The notes: generated from the letters alone by a model not told the origin. A stretch of 64,000 bases of DNA from Cantharellus purpuraceus (GCA_025174535.1 JALBUN010000023.1:3038001-3102000), one strand, 5' to 3'; counted from the stretch's first letter, positions 1 to 12,702 are shown. Translations and numbers: made by a program.

Positions 1-1957
1 CAAGTGGAGGGGTGGAGTTGTTGTCCAACTCAATCTTGAGATTGTACGGTCGGTGTTCCACTAGAGAGTTGGCTTTAGATTTGCTGAACATGTCAGCGAA
101 CTCATGATACTCCTTAGAAACCATAGGTAGGTCTGGTGGAGCTGATCAAGCAGAACAGCCAGCAAGGAGAATTGGATTGGAGAGGTGAACCTGAAACATT
201 TGTGATCCATCCAGTTTGCTTAGTCTGGTGAAGACCATAGCATCCATCATCGATATAGATGGAGGGGTAGGTAGAGTATCTATCAGAGTGGAGTCAGCAG
301 AGGTGGAAGACAATTTCACACCTATAGTTGCTGGTGACATCAGGGATGACACAGCCTGCACTGGAGAATAGAATGTGATATGGCCCAATGCCCAGTCAAT
401 CAATGGATTGTAGCAGGTGAGCCAATTATGTCTGAGAACCACAGAATAGCTGGAGTCAAGCAGAGTAACATAAAATGTAAGGTTCTGGATTTCTCCAACA
501 GAAAAATGGATAGACAGGTCAATAGCTTGTGAAATAACAGCATTAGTAGTGCCATCAAATAATCAGAGTGATATCAGAGTTATGGTGTATGTGCAGAGTT
601 TATGTCAATTGGAAAAAGAGGAATCAAGGAAACAGTGAGTAGAACCAGAGTCAATTAATGCTTGGACAGTTGTATCAGGAATGGAGTTGGAGTGGACAAG
701 GAGGGTAAGAGAGTCAGAGTGAGAAAGAGTGGATGCATTCAGGCAGATCTCATTTGTTGCATGGGGAGTACCAACACAGCCCTCAGCCCATATGGAGGCT
801 AGAGGACTGCTTACTATTTTTTTTTTGGCCATTGACTTGGCATTGGACTTGTCCACCATAGCATTGGCTGCATGGCCCTTTGCTTTTATGGCAGACAAGG
901 TTGCCTTGTTGCACTCCTTGGCTTGGTGACCAGGCTTTCCACAGAACAGACAGAGGTTGTTGTCCATGCAGCACTGGCATTCCTGCTGGGTAAGTTTGCC
1001 ATCCCTTCCCAGCTTGGTGGAGAGGTCCAGAGTACTCTTGTGAGCTCCAGAGTTGTTGCCAGGGCTGGAGTTGTTCTGACTGGAACCAGAACCAGTGGCA
1101 TTACCAGTGTTTGACTTCTGGCCAGAGTTGGTGGTGGTCTTCTTATTGGACCACTTGTTGGACTTTGGGGTCTTGTCTGATGATTTGTCTGACTTGTTGT
1201 TAGCCGAATTTTTGCAAGAGACCTCAGATTGATGTTCCCAATAACAGACATCAATGGATTGGGTGAGTTTGTGAAGGTTAACCAGAGTATCCAGCTTGCC
1301 GACATGTGATATCTCATCCTTGATGCAGGATGGGAGGCCAACATAAAATTGGCATTGGAGTGCAGCATCACCCCATTGGACTTTCAGAGCTAGCTGCTGG
1401 AAACTCACAATATATTTTGTGATCTTGTGATTTTCCTTCATCTGAAGTCAATTGAGTTCATTCTTGGCATCGGCCTCAGGGTTGTAAGGACCAAAATTGG
1501 TCTGGAGTTTGGAGATGAAGTCAGAGTAGTCCTATGACCATATCAGGTCATTAGAGTTGTCCATGAGCACTGGCTTGAAGTAGTCCAGTGTGGTGCCCTT
1601 GAGATAGGACATGGCAAAGGTGACCTTCGCCCAATCAGATGTAAACATGTTGGGGTGGTCATGGAAGTTCAATCAGCATTGTACCAGGAATGGTTGGAGT
1701 TTGCATGGATTGGAGCTGTTAAAAGGGCTGGGTTCCCAGACCTTGGTCTGGGACTTAGGAGCTTGTGGGGTATGGATGTTGCTGGCAAGCAGGGAGATGG
1801 CTTGTGCCAGATTTGGAGAGGGTGGAGTATTGTCCTCTTTATTGACAGCCTCTATATGGCCCATTGGTTCTTCAACAACCTCGGAGATGGTGTTGATCCT
1901 GGGAGCGGGCACCTCAATGGTTCATGCATGTTTGGAATTGGCAGTGGATTGTGGCAT
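1..1957 (-). pseudogene. Ty3/gypsy family A element, gag and start of pol (degenerate)
   Basis: Gag of a chromovirus-type LTR retrotransposon on the minus strand, running off the left edge into pol. The start ATG is at 1957, just inside the 5' LTR. The longest open piece (605-1441) contains the gag core, a CCHC zinc knuckle (CLFCGKPGHQAKEC) and then the aspartic protease motif IDSGSTHCFL, so gag and pol are one frame. The complement of 146-442 holds the protease-RT linker (GHNWLTCYN). An A-run at 822-831 (10 A in sense) precedes the protease; the homologous run of the copy at 23821-28430 has 7. The N-terminal gag part (1442-1957) is broken by stops, including TGA. It is inferred to be dead. 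Closest relative in the window is the copy at 23271-33013. Confidence 0.85.
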
Positions 1958-1991
1958 TGGGGTAGGAGTGAGTATGGCAGTTCAAATTTAC

Positions 1992-3347
1992 TGTTGTGCA
2001 CTAGGTCCAATTAGGGGTTGGAACCTGGATCAGAGTTAGGGGTTGGAGTTGGAGTGGGAATCACGGTGCATCATGAGGTCAGAACAGACTTGGCTTCAGC
2101 TTATGTGCTGTGCCCTCACTAATACCAGTGTCCAAGATTTTGGAGATGGAGTACAACTTAGATAGTTTGGATTGGACTTAGGAACTAGGCATGATTTGAT
2201 ATTTGAACTGGGGAATGAAGTCCCCAGTTGTACAACTTAGATACATATTTGAAATCTAATAATAGTTACTCCAGTGATGGGTCTCCAAGGTGTTAAGAAA
2301 AGATATGGAGGGGTGTTGTGGGTGAGTGTAAAATGATGGTGAGGGATGGTGGCGAAGTAGATTTTGAATAGGGGAGCAATTACTGCAAGGATGCAGATAT
2401 ATGCGGGGTCGATGGAAAGATATTGTTTAGTAGAGTAATGTTACCAAATATGAGAATATTTGGTTAAGAACTGGGACTTCTGCGAAATATTTGAGCAGAA
2501 ATGGGAATAGCAACACTTCGAAAAAGTGTTTGCTTAATAGAAATGGATGTAATGATCCAAATCGTTCGTAATTTGAGATAGCAATAGTTTATGCAATATC
2601 CTAATGGGATATGCAAAATATTTCCAATCGAATAGGTCGTTTAGGAGTTATTCCAGGAACGACAGAAAGTTGACACAAGCTGTTTGTTTGCAGCTTGGAA
2701 GGGATTAAGAATAGTGAATCACCTTATTGATACTCGTACACAGTTGTAGTTAATATAAAATTTGACAATCACATGATAAAAAAGCCTTTTAGTAAGATTG
2801 AAACATATGATAAAAGAAATGATGTGGATACTGATAATATGTGATGTCATGGGGAAAAACTTTTTACAGAGAAAGGAGTTTTTACCCGTTTGACTTGAGG
2901 TTTATGACGAATGAAAATCATCATAATACCTCCCTTTTTGATTAGTAGCCACCCCCGTAGAATGAAAGGATGGCTCACAAAATAAAATCGAAAAACACCT
3001 TCTCCTCATCCCTTAATCAAAAAATTCCCAAACTTTTCACAACTTTTTCTTATCATAAAACTCCCCCTTCTTGCTCCAATAGATTGTAATATTCCTTGAA
3101 TAAATTCTTGACACAAGGCTGGTGGCCTTATGTGAATATGTCCAAGTCCAACAGGGACAGATATCTGGGTTCCTATGGTGATGATGATGCATCAATCAGA
3201 ACTGGAGGTGGATGAGTGAGGTCAATGGTGACAATTGGACAGACTGATGGAGGTGTGATGGTTTCCAAATGGAGTATAGATTTCATGTGCGTGGGGATCT
3301 GGGTGGATTGGACAGGGATCTGGGCATTAATGAATATAGTCATAACA
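1992..3347 (-). repeat. Family A 5' LTR, interrupted by a nested solo LTR
   Basis: Begins TGTTGTGCACTAGG and ends GAATATAGTCATAACA, the antisense ends of the family A LTR. It directly abuts gag, so it is the 5' LTR of the minus-strand element. The normal LTR is about 515 bp; here 823 bp of foreign sequence (2291-3113) sits inside it. The internal hairpin pair CTGGGGA/TTCCCCAG found in all copies is present near 2208. Confidence 0.85.
2291..3113. mobile_element. Solo LTR nested in the family A LTR
   Basis: 823 bp insert starting TGTTAAG and ending CTTGACA, flanked by the 5 bp target duplication CAAGG (2286-2290 and 3114-3118). TG...CA ends and a 5 bp duplication are standard for LTR retrotransposon insertion, and the lack of coding sequence suggests a solo LTR. 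The centre (about 2490-2690) is distantly similar to stretches at 17120-17480, 20890-21180 and 30060-30360, so it probably belongs to that wider family. Confidence 0.8.
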
Positions 3348-3521
3348 GTGGTGTGGTTAAATCTAAGTTACTTCTAACTACATGTGGACCCACACATATA
3401 CTAGGGTCCACTGATTATATAACTACCAAGAAAGCAGCATTCCTTAAGGGAATGCTATAGACACTAATACATCTGTATATTTATATTATTCTACCATGAG
3501 TAAGTACCTAGAGTACTTACA
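3348..3521. repeat. Family D LTR fragment
   Basis: Similar to 42480-42665 and 44885-45050. The shared order is ACATGTGGACCCA, then GGGTCCACTG, then an AGCAGCATTCCTTAA-like block, then a TAAGTACCT...TACTTAC inverted pair. It is likely a piece of the LTR of the gypsy element whose pol lies at 42666-44240. Confidence 0.55.
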
Positions 3522-4288
3522 TTGACAAGTTGAACTCCAGATCCCTGATCCAACTCTGTACCTCCAAACTCTGAAATATTGGACTGATGATCCAAGGGGG
3601 CGCAACACATAAGTTGAAGCCAAGTCCACTTGATCCAACATAATAGTTCTTGAACCCCTGTTATGCACTAGGTCTGATTGGTGGTCAGAGTGGTGGTCAG
3701 AGTGACGGTTGGAGTTGGAGTGGGAATCAGGGTGCATCGTGGAGGTCAGAACAGACTTGGCTTCAGCTTATGTGCTGCACCCTCACTAATACCGGTGTCC
3801 GAGATTTTGGAGATGGAGTACAACTTAGATAGTTAGGATCAGACTTAGGAACTAGGCATGATTCAATATTCGAACTGGGAATGAAGTCCCCAGTTGGGCA
3901 ACTTAAATACATATTTGAAATCTAATAATAATTACTCTGGTGATGGGTCTCTGAGGCTGATGGCCTTATGTGAATATGTCTGAGTCTGATGGGGACAGAT
4001 GTCTGGGTTCCTATGGTGATGCTGATGCATCAATTGGAGCCAGAGGTGGATGAGCGAGATTGGCAGTGACAATCGGACAGATAAATGGAGATGTGATGGT
4101 TTCCAAATGGAGTATAGATTTCATGTGTGTGGGGATCTGGGTGGATCAGACAGGGATCTGGGCATTAATGAATATAGTCATAACAACCCCCCAGTCTCCA
4201 GTTGAACTGGAAACAGTAACATCTTCTATTCCTATTCATCCTAGCACCAACTCTGGTTACTCTTTGAACTCCATCTCAGCACTTAACA
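3522..4288 (-). repeat. Family C LTR fragment hosting a solo family A LTR
   Basis: The sequence on both sides of the solo LTR at 3659-4195 (3522-3653 and 4201-4288) joins into one family C LTR in minus orientation, ending CTTAACA at 4288. The left part is truncated compared with the copy at 15384-16670. Confidence 0.65.
3659..4195 (-). mobile_element. Solo family A LTR with target duplication
   Basis: 537 bp from TGTTATGCAC to GTCATAACA, flanked by ACCCC on both sides (3654-3658, 4196-4200). No coding sequence lies inside. A solo LTR normally results from recombination between the two LTRs of a full element. Confidence 0.88.
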
Positions 4289-4640
4289 TATGAGCAGTTT
4301 TGTATAACTGCTCAATGGTGCTAAATTCAGCATTGAAGTCCTTCTTGAGGACTTCTTGTTGCAGGGGTTCATGCATGCAGCCATGAACCTTTTCCTGAAT
4401 ATGTATGTGTCCAGCAGCATTACCATGTGGCCCATGTACTTGTTGAGATTGTTCTTTAATCCATGAACAGTTGTGGGTGCTAATGGGTCCCAGGCCCTGA
4501 CATGGGAGAAATAATTAGTAGCCTTGGGAAGGAGTCAGCTCCTCTGCCACATTGCCAAGTAATAGGACATCTTTGAATTCTAGTAACAGTTTCATGTATA
4601 TGCTATAGTTCCAGGGCTGAAAGCAATTGTTTTTGGGAAT
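4289..4640 (-). pseudogene. Possible gypsy gag remnant
   Basis: The complement reads as a broken gag-like stretch (for example EFKDVLLLGNVAEEL followed later by NAEFSTIEQLYK) without a full frame. Identification rests on general gag character and its place among retroelements, so it is weak. Confidence 0.25.
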
Positions 4641-6177
4641 CAAGAGGAGGAAATATATTCTAGCGGTAAATGTATGTATTCCAGTGTAATTGTGGGGTCA
4701 AAAATATTTGCACGTTTGTAATCAAGGTAGGAATACACCGGGACAAGCCCTCAACAGTGAAGTGTATTACTGGTTCTGTTGGGCGATACTTGCCTGGGCC
4801 GCTGATCCTTGGGACGCCCCCAACCTCTCAGGGCAATAACTGCTCATGCAAGCCACTCCCCACTCCGGCACTGGCATAATCCCATGTCCATCTTTGAAAT
4901 TCGTCAATGCTGCTTTCGTCCTTCGTCGAACAATCCAACGGTCTGATGAATACGCACCCATGTATCTATTGGTAAATTGGAAGGTGTCTTCCGTTCGGCC
5001 AAGACGGCCTTTCCAGGTTCTACAAGGATCAGTTCTTTCATTCATTTACCAATGCAAGCAATGTCTTCCGTTCGGTCAAGACGGCCGTTTTGTTCAGCGT
5101 GAGGGGCCGGTTCTTTCATTCACTTCCCCACCGGTGTTGGGCGGTAGAATCAACCTCTGAGAGTCGAGCTCCGGCTAGGAACAACCCTGCCAAGTTGAGA
5201 TTAAGCAACGCCCATAAACCGCCCGCCCGCCCATCTCCGTAAACCCAGCATTGTGGAGTGTTGTATTGTTCCGAAAGTGATAAATAGCTTCCTCCCACAA
5301 GACTGTCGATGGGCACGTGACGCAGCCCCAAGTCCCATGCTGCTTCAAGGGACCCGATCAAATAATTGTTTCCTTCGCGATGTCATGCCCTATGCGGTTT
5401 GCTCTCAACATGGGTGCGGGGACAGATGCACGGTCTGGAGTTGACCGATGCAGCCGACACATGGACGATGCCCAATGGAAAAATTGTTTTCATTACACCA
5501 TGCATATGCATGCTCTCGCCACGAGTGGCTGGACTAGACCCGGCCCTGGCTGGCAAGCGAGCTGGATGGTCACGCGACCAGACTGGCACAGCCGGCTATG
5601 GTGAGATTGCTTTGGAGCGCAGGAAGCAGAGGGCGTTGGGAGCCCCAGGGAACCGCGATAGATAGTGCCTGGGAGGGGGAGCATCGGTGTGAAGGGATCG
5701 GAGTCGGATTGGAATCCGCTTACCGAAAGAAGGAGGAAGGCGATAGGTTACAGTAAATGGAGTGATAAATGCGCAGTAGGGTCGGAATGTCAGGAGCCAG
5801 AGGCAATGGAGAATTCACATGGTCAGGTCACTGGTGATCCTATGGCCCTGCATACAGGAGCCGTGTCTGGCGTCACTGATGATCGTGGTGAAGAGCAATG
5901 TTGTACTCGAGCAACACTCCCCCCCCCATGGGACGTGGTCGTCGCCGTCTGCTCCGAGACTGCAGCGCACGCATGGCTTATCGGAGCCCCAAAAATGGTG
6001 CTTGGAGCGCTAGCTACCGCTGTGGACAAAGCCAAGCATGAAGCGATCGCGCGATCAATATCCCGAGGCACGCTATTCCTGTTATCTGGCTTCCTATATC
6101 CGGCATGACTTCCCCGCTCGTATACAAGAGCACACTCGCTTCGCAGTGCTCTCACACCCCTCCCGGGTTTGCCCACC
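4641..6177. other. Intergenic region upstream of the OPT gene; nothing firm
   Basis: Several 60-150 aa open frames occur in different registers, but none has a recognisable domain, consistent splice signals or homology. A short direct repeat lies at about 4985-5095 (CTTCCGTTCGG, CAAGACGGCC, TTCTTTCATTCA appear twice). The last 150 bases before 6178 are pyrimidine-rich, as in fungal promoters and leaders. Confidence 0.4.
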
Positions 6178-9100
6178 ATGTCTGCCCAGATGGACACTGA
6201 ACGTAAATCCTTCACGGACGAGAAATACGACCCAGAGGGCAAGGTCACCGTCGACGACGCAGTCATCGCGGTCAGTCTATCTCTCCCCCATCATCTCCTC
6301 CCCCTCATCGCTCCCACAGGAAGTCGCCGGAGCCTTCTTCGACGACCCCAACCTTGACAGGGAGCATGTTGAGCTCGAAAATGACAGGTATCTTTCTCTC
6401 CGACACCCCGCACAGTCCCATTCACCGTTGTGTGCAGTCCATACCCCGAAGTCCGAAGTGCCGTGGCTAACACGGACGACCCAGACATGTACGGACAACT
6501 TTGTTCATATGGGTGTCTAAATTCTTAATCTCTCCAGGCCGTCCAACACCTTCCGTGCTTGGATGATTGGCATCGCGTGGGCAATCCTCATCCCAGGTCT
6601 GCGCCTCCCCTTGTCTTTCACTTGTCATCCAATTCATGAACCCCCCTACCAGGTCTTAACCAGTTTTTCTTCTTCCGTTTCCCTTCCGTCAACGTCACAA
6701 GTCTTGTCGCCCAACTGCTGTCCTATCCCGTTGGTCGCTTCTTTGCCGCTACTCTCCCTCGGAAGAAGATTCTTGGTATTGCCCTCAACCCAGGCCCCTT
6801 CTCCGTCAAAGAACACGTGTACGCCGCCAAGGACACCCAATTATGACCGTTTGATCTGAATATATGCAGGTTGATCACCATCATGGCTGGTGTGGGTGCC
6901 ACCTCTGCCTACGCCACTGACATCATCGCCGTCCAACGGGTGTACTACAACCAAGTCTTCAACTTTTCATGTTTGTCTCCATCTTTCATGGCCTTTTCCC
7001 CGCTCACCGCCACTCAATAGACCAGTGGTTTGTTGTCATGTCCACTCAAATGATCGGATTCTCCATTGGTGGTGTTGCCAAGCGATTCCTTGTCTCCCCA
7101 CCCTCGATGAGTATGTCTCCCCATGCTTACTCTGCGTCTCCACCCCACTCATATTATCCCCAATAGTCTGGCCGGCTAACCTTGTCTACTGTGCCCTGTT
7201 CAACACCCTCCACTCGCAAGAAGTTAGTCTAGCACATATTAAGTCCATGTTGGCATTGACCCTTACGATGACAGTACTCCGGTATTGGTACGCGTGGCGG
7301 CATCTCCCGTGAGCGATTCTTCTTGTACGCGTTCATGGGCGGGTTCTTCTGGTGTACGTCTCCTCTTGCTCCACAGTTCTGTGACATGGCTCATCCCTTT
7401 TCCCTCACCAACAGATTTCTTCCCCGGGTACATCTTCAGCGCGCTCTCAGTGTTCACCTGGGTGTGCTGGATCGCGCCTAACAACACCAAGGTTAACGCC
7501 ATGTTTGGGTGTGTATTTTCACACAGTTGACACCTCGTCGACAGTGCTGATGCTCATTTTTCTCAGCTATGAACACGGCATGGGCATGAGGTGGGTCTTT
7601 TTCCTAGGGCGCCAAAATCCCCTTCTGACTTATTTTTGTCCTGATAGTATCCTGACATTTGAGTACGCAGAATGATGTTTTCCGTGTCTGTACTTGTTCT
7701 GATGGCACCTGCAGCTGGGCACAAATTGCATACATTGGATCTCCACTTGCCACCCCTTGGTGGGCTGAAGGTATGCGTGGCGGCAATGAATGTTAATAGT
7801 GCAGGGCTGACATCCCCGGTGATGCATATCAGCCAATGTCTTTGCGGGCTTCGTGTTCTTCTTCTGGTCCGTCTCTCCGACACTTGCGCCGGAACTTGAC
7901 TCAATCTACTTACAGGTTCCTGACACCCATCCTCTACTTCACGAATGCCTTCTACACAGGATACCTCCCCATCTCAAGCCGAACCTCTTACGACAACACT
8001 GGCGCGCCATACAACGTCACCGCCATTCTCAACCCAGACCTCACGCTCAACCTCGAGAAATACAAGGCTTACTCACCGCTGTTCCTCTCTGCCACCTTTT
8101 CACTGAGTTATGGGCTGAGCTTCGCCAGTATTACGGCCACTCTTGTACACGCGTTCTTGTACTTCAGAAAGCAGATTTGGGTTCAGGCCCGGAGGAGTTT
8201 GCATGAGCAGCCCGATATCCATGCAAGGCTCATGTCGAGGTACAAGCAGGTCCCGGACTGGTAAGCATTCACTTTTATCTTTCCTCTTTCTCTCCTTGCG
8301 ATGCGTTAGAGCTCATCATGTGGTGAAGGTGGTATGTCATCATCTTCCTCTCCATGTTCGTCTTCGGTATCCTTAGTATTGGTACGTGTGGCCCACCTCG
8401 TCCCGGTTCGAGAATGCGCTAACGAGTTTGGCCAACAGAGTTGTGGCCTACCAACATGGTATGCACCCCCCTTGACATATTCCCCTATATTCCTATATCT
8501 TGATTGCAAAACACCCTGTCTACAGCCTGTATGGGCCTTTGTCTTGGCACTGATAATCTGTACGTCTCCCATGCGCATCCCATTTCGAGACACTAACCCC
8601 CTGTTTCTAGCATTCGTGTACACCATCCCCATTGGCATGATCCAAGCCATCACCAACCAACAGGTTGGCTTGAAGTGCGTATTTGTCTTCATTTAACGTG
8701 GATTTTGGGTTGGAAATACTGAGGCCGGTGTGCAGCGTCATCACGGAACTTATCATTGGCTACGCGCTTCCCGGTAGACCAGTTGGTGGGTCTCATTACT
8801 GCTTTGCGTCTTGCTGTCGTTTTCTGACGTGGCGTTGTCGCTTCCTTCGGTGTCTAGCAATGATGATGTTCAAGGTGAGATCTACCTGCGCTATTCTCTT
8901 GACTAGCTGACGAACGCGCCATCCAGACCTGGGGATACATCACCATGTCACAAGCGCTGACGTTCACGTCTGACTTCAAACTTGGTACGCCCCCGTGTTT
9001 GCCAAGCGCAACAATTTAAACTTATGTCGAGTTTTGGACAGGCCACTACATGAAGGTTCCTCCGCGGCCCATGTTCTGGTGTCAGGTAAACCAACATCCT

Positions 9101-10345
9101 TTCATATCACTTCCGTGGGGTTAATGATGCCTTGACAGATCATCGCGACCGTTATCGCCGGTACAGTTCAACTTGGTGTACAAGCCTGGATGTTCACACA
9201 CATCCCCGAAATGTGCAACCCCAAGCAGAAGAACGGGTGCGTGTTCGTGGGCATACCTTGGAAGCAACATGGGTTAATTCTTGGTCTTTCTCGCTTTTGC
9301 AGCTTTATTTGCCCGTCAACCGAGGTGTTCGGTACCGCATCCATCATCTGGGGTGTAATTGGCCCTGCGTTGCAGTTCTCCAAGGGCCAGGTCTTCTACG
9401 GTAAGTCTATAGAAGTCAAACGACCAAAGTCGCTAATAACGTCAATTTTGCAGCGCTGACGTTCTTCTTCCTCATTGGCGCTATTCTCCCCGTCATTCCA
9501 TGGCTCGTCGTGAAAAAGTACCCGAATTCGATGGCCAAGTACATCAAGTACGTTCAATTCTCCGGCTTTTTTCTTTTGATATTTATCTGATGCTTCTTTG
9601 CCAGCTTCCCTGGTAAGTAACATGCATCGAGACGTGCAGTTGGATAGAGATGTGACTTGGCGTTTGCAGTCATCTTCAACGGAACGGGTCTTATCCCCCC
9701 GGCGACGGCTGTGAACTACGTCCCATGGGCAATTGTTGGATTTATGTATGTTTATTGCGCCTTCTCTAGCCCAGCACTTTGCTGACCGTGGCTTCAGCTT
9801 CCAATATGTCATCCGTCGACGCCATTTCAGCTGGTGGACTAAATACAACTGTAGGCAATTTAACTGACCTGCAACCGTATAGCACCACTAAGCCGTGATG
9901 CCTGTGCCCTTTATTAGATGTGTTGTCAGCTGCTATGGATGGCGGGCTTGCGATAGGCATCATCGTCATCTTCTTCTGGTGAGCCATGTTTAAGCGAAAG
10001 TGCCTTGGCTTACCAGCTGACTTGCCGTCAATTAGTTTGCAGTATCCCAAGAACGGGACTATCGGATTGAACACGATCCAAGCCTGGTGGGGCAATACGT
10101 ACGTGTCCCCTTTGACGCAGCGTGTTGACTCATTACTCATCATCTTGCAGTGTTTACCTCAATACCGCAGATACCCTCGCCACACCCCACTTGCCGCTTC
10201 CCGACTCGGGAACCTTTGGGTGCGTACTAAACCAGATGACCGTATCTCCCACTTACCTTGTCTTGTTTATTTACCAGTCCTTCGCACTGGTGAGGATTGG
10301 GTGTTGGAATAATGGTTCTTCTGCAGGGCGTATCTAGGATTATGA
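6178..10345 (+). CDS. Small oligopeptide transporter, OPT family
   Basis: Proton-coupled uptake of small peptides or related compounds across the plasma or a vesicular membrane (family knowledge). About 20 short introns are removed to give a multi-TM protein of usual OPT length. Family motifs appear in order: NPGPFSVKEHV near 6790, then ISTQ-like VVMSTQMIGFSIGG with KRFLVSP near 7035-7100, WPTNMPVWAF near 8440-8530, GRPVAMMMFKTWGYI near 8775-8945, MKVPPRPMFWCQ near 9050-9085, and FICPSTEVFGTASIIWG near 9302-9356. The start ATG sits in CCCACCATG. The first intron is 6271-6319. The last one (GTGCGT...CTGCAG) leads into a short exon ending TGA at 10343-10345, giving C-terminus TFGAYLGL. No broken exon was seen, so the gene looks functional. 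Substrate cannot be told from sequence. Confidence 0.92.
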
Positions 10346-10503
10346 TGCGTTACGGAATGTCATGTGTATGATTATATCATAATTTCTCTACTTTCATGGG
10401 GTGGGAGGGTGGCTGCCCTTTCGGCCACGCTTTTCCAGGGTCTATGTCTTAACGAGATCATCAGGGCGGTGCCAGGGGTCCTTGAGTAATCATAAACTCA
10501 CGT

Positions 10504-10836
10504 TTGCGGAATGAGTGTCACATGGTTCATTCCAGCACCATGTTGACGGTGCCTCGTCAACTCGACTATGCAAGCAACGTTTATATCACCGTGTATCTTC
10601 GCCCCCTGTCTTCATTCTCCGCGGATCCAACGTCAATCGTCACCGTACACCCTTCACTGACGCACGTCGGGCCAGTTGGAGCAATGAAGGACGTCCAGGT
10701 GCTCAGTGTGCCTAAAATTGAGTGGAGTCGTGTCTCAGGCGATGTGCTGGCGTCGTTGAGCTCCAGAGGGGATATAGAGAAGGTGGAAGTGCAGGATGAG
10801 CCAAAGACAAGGGTGAAACGCGGCGGCGAATTTTGA
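10504..10836 (+). CDS. Hypothetical protein, possibly partial
   Basis: A 110-codon open frame downstream of the OPT gene on the same strand. The second half reads as ordinary protein (GPVGAMKDVQVLSVPKIEW, then a charged tail DEPKTRVKRGGEF), whereas the first 15-20 residues look random. It may be the last exon of a short gene, with the true start upstream or lost. No domain was recognised, and no signal peptide or TM is visible. Confidence 0.3.
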   Translation: MRNECHMVHSSTMLTVPRQLDYASNVYITVYLRPLSSFSADPTSIVTVHPSLTHVGPVGAMKDVQVLSVPKIEWSRVSGDVLASLSSRGDIEKVEVQDEPKTRVKRGGEF

Positions 10837-10845
10837 TTTGTCTCA

Positions 10846-11404
10846 CCATACATCACACATATATCTTCAGCTGTCTCCAGTCGTACTAGTGGCCTGGCCA
10901 TGGTAAATTGTCTATCCTTACGGCGGTCATGCGTACCTGACCTAAGACGCCAGCTACTAGAGATTTTCTCGGTGATGCCCCGATTGATGCTTGGGATGTA
11001 CGTTGGGACTTGGCGATTTTGAGTTACTTGTCGATATCCATCGCGAGCGCATTTTGAGGACTGAATCTGCCAGGTGGATCTTGATGTTTAGACGGCTTGG
11101 CTTGCCTTCGAATGTCACGACTCTCTTCCTCGATTGATTTGTGTGTACGGGCGGTGATGGGCATTAGGGACAGCCTCGAACCACTGTCTAATCGGCACCT
11201 GCAGAAGCTGATGAGCGTTGTCCAGACCGCTGATTAACAGCCCGGCTAGTCTTTCAACGGTATCTATGCATGAGGAAATGCAGTGCTATACTTTGTTCAA
11301 AGTCTCGTCTTCTTCGACAAAGAGTTTCCTTGTCGCGACGCATCCTCTCCTTGGAATATCCCGCTCTTTGACCTACCAAAATTGAAACTTGAGACCCAGC
11401 TAAT
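10846..11404. other. Intergenic, no feature seen
   Basis: Between the hypothetical frame and the secreted-protein gene. No coherent coding, repeat or RNA signal was found. The open frame on the complement of 11254-11523 overlaps the next gene and has no recognisable content. Confidence 0.4.
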
Positions 11405-12084
11405 ATGTTGAAAATAATCCTCGCTTTAATTATTCTTACCTCTTCCATCCTGGCCGCCAAGACTGATCTCTCTGGTTGTACGTTAACCGTTGTACCCCTC
11501 CTGACGGCGATCGTCACGACCACTGGTGTGGCCGGTGTTCAAACGTATGGAGACTACGCAGAAACCACGTTCCAGGTCATTATCTGTCTCCTTGATTCTT
11601 GTTGCAAGTGTTTTGCTGATAGACATTGCTTCTACCTCTGTAGTGGGATGGCACTGAGCAGTGTCAACTGATAGATTGCGGAGGCGGCCGTGCACCCCCC
11701 AAGACTGACGCTCCCGGTTGTCCGGGATATACCGGCACTGACACAGTTACGCCGCTACCATTCCCAACGGCTTCACTCACTCTCGTTGAAGCTGGAGTCA
11801 CCTCTACCGCTACTGCTGCTGCTGCAGATTCTCTGGCACCTGTCACTACAACTACTCCCGGTTTCTCCACCACCGCTTCCCCTTCAAATACTCTCACCTC
11901 CGCGCCCACAAATACAATATCGAGCAACACGCCTATTGGAACCGCAGCGGCCGGAAATGTTACACAAACCTCTGCCCTTAACCCCACCGCGTCGTCAAAC
12001 AGTGTTTTGGGGTATGGTGTCAGGTGGAACATGGTGGTTCTGGGATTAGGTGCAGTCGCTATGGCTTTCATGCACTTGCCATGA
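11405..12084 (+). CDS. Small secreted Ser/Thr-rich protein, probably GPI-anchored
   Basis: Two exons (11405-11575, 11644-12084) joined across a 68 bp GT-AG intron that keeps frame (ETTFQ then WDGTEQCQ). It begins with a hydrophobic signal peptide (MLKIILALIILTSSILAA). The second exon has a Cys cluster (EQCQLIDCGGG), then a long Ser/Thr/Ala stalk likely to be O-glycosylated, and ends in a hydrophobic tail (MVVLGLGAVAMAFMHLP), which suits a GPI-attachment signal or a single TM anchor. Such proteins are typical fungal cell-wall or surface proteins. The specific role is unknown. A second intron near 11480-11530 cannot be excluded, since that stretch is less protein-like. Confidence 0.7.
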
Positions 12085-12401
12085 GGCACGAGACGCCAAG
12101 TGAAAGATGGTACACGACGTGCGTGTGATGTTGGGCAACGTCGTGTCTGTAGTCTTTCCAAGCCCTTGGCTTATTTGGGGATATCGTGCTTGTTGACGCA
12201 CAACAATGCGCGCCACACAGACAGGCTTGAGCTGCTTGGCAAGTCCCGGCCACTGGCAGCGTCGACGGCACCGCCTGAACATACAATAACCCGTAGGCAC
12301 CTGCTGATTATTCACTGAATGTCTTGTTATAAGGTAAATATCTCCGTGCATCCCGTCAAGTCTATTGCCGGACCGGTCATTCCTCTCGCTCATCTACACG
12401 A

Positions 12402-12702
12402 TGTCGCTTCCTGCACCTCCTGCACTCTCTCACACGGTCCCCAGCGGCGTGCCTTGCTGGCTTGCAAAGCAGCTCAAGATGCAAAGCAGTGTGTCTTATG
12501 AAATCGCACGTTGATAGATCCTGACTTCCGCGAAATTGACTCTGACCTTCCATTGATGCTGCCTACCAATACAACTCGGGAAGCGTTCAACAAAGCAATT
12601 GCAGAACTGAAAGCAGATCTTGGTGAACCTCTTCTTGTTCTTGACGACAAGCCGCTCCTAGACGGGTGGTACATGGAACATCCACAAATCTCCCGCTATT
12701 AA
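12402..12702 (+). CDS. Small protein of unknown function, exon limits uncertain
   Basis: A start at 12402 (MSLPAPPALSHTVPSGVPC) leads after about 100 bases to a second coherent block ending TAA at 12700-12702, which contains FREIDSDLPLMLPTNTTREA, LKADLGEPLLVLDDKPLLDG and the C-terminus GWYMEHPQISRY. Between them lies a stop and a TGATAG acceptor-like site at 12508-12513, so one intron is expected. The shortest GT-AG choice (29 bp) is unusually small, and I could not fix it. I do not recognise the family. It could also be a fragment of a larger lost gene. Confidence 0.45.

Noticed and set aside
5665..6108. 147 aa frame upstream of the OPT transporter
   Set aside because: No domain, biased by GC-rich sequence, opposite strand equally open, and it overlaps the probable promoter.
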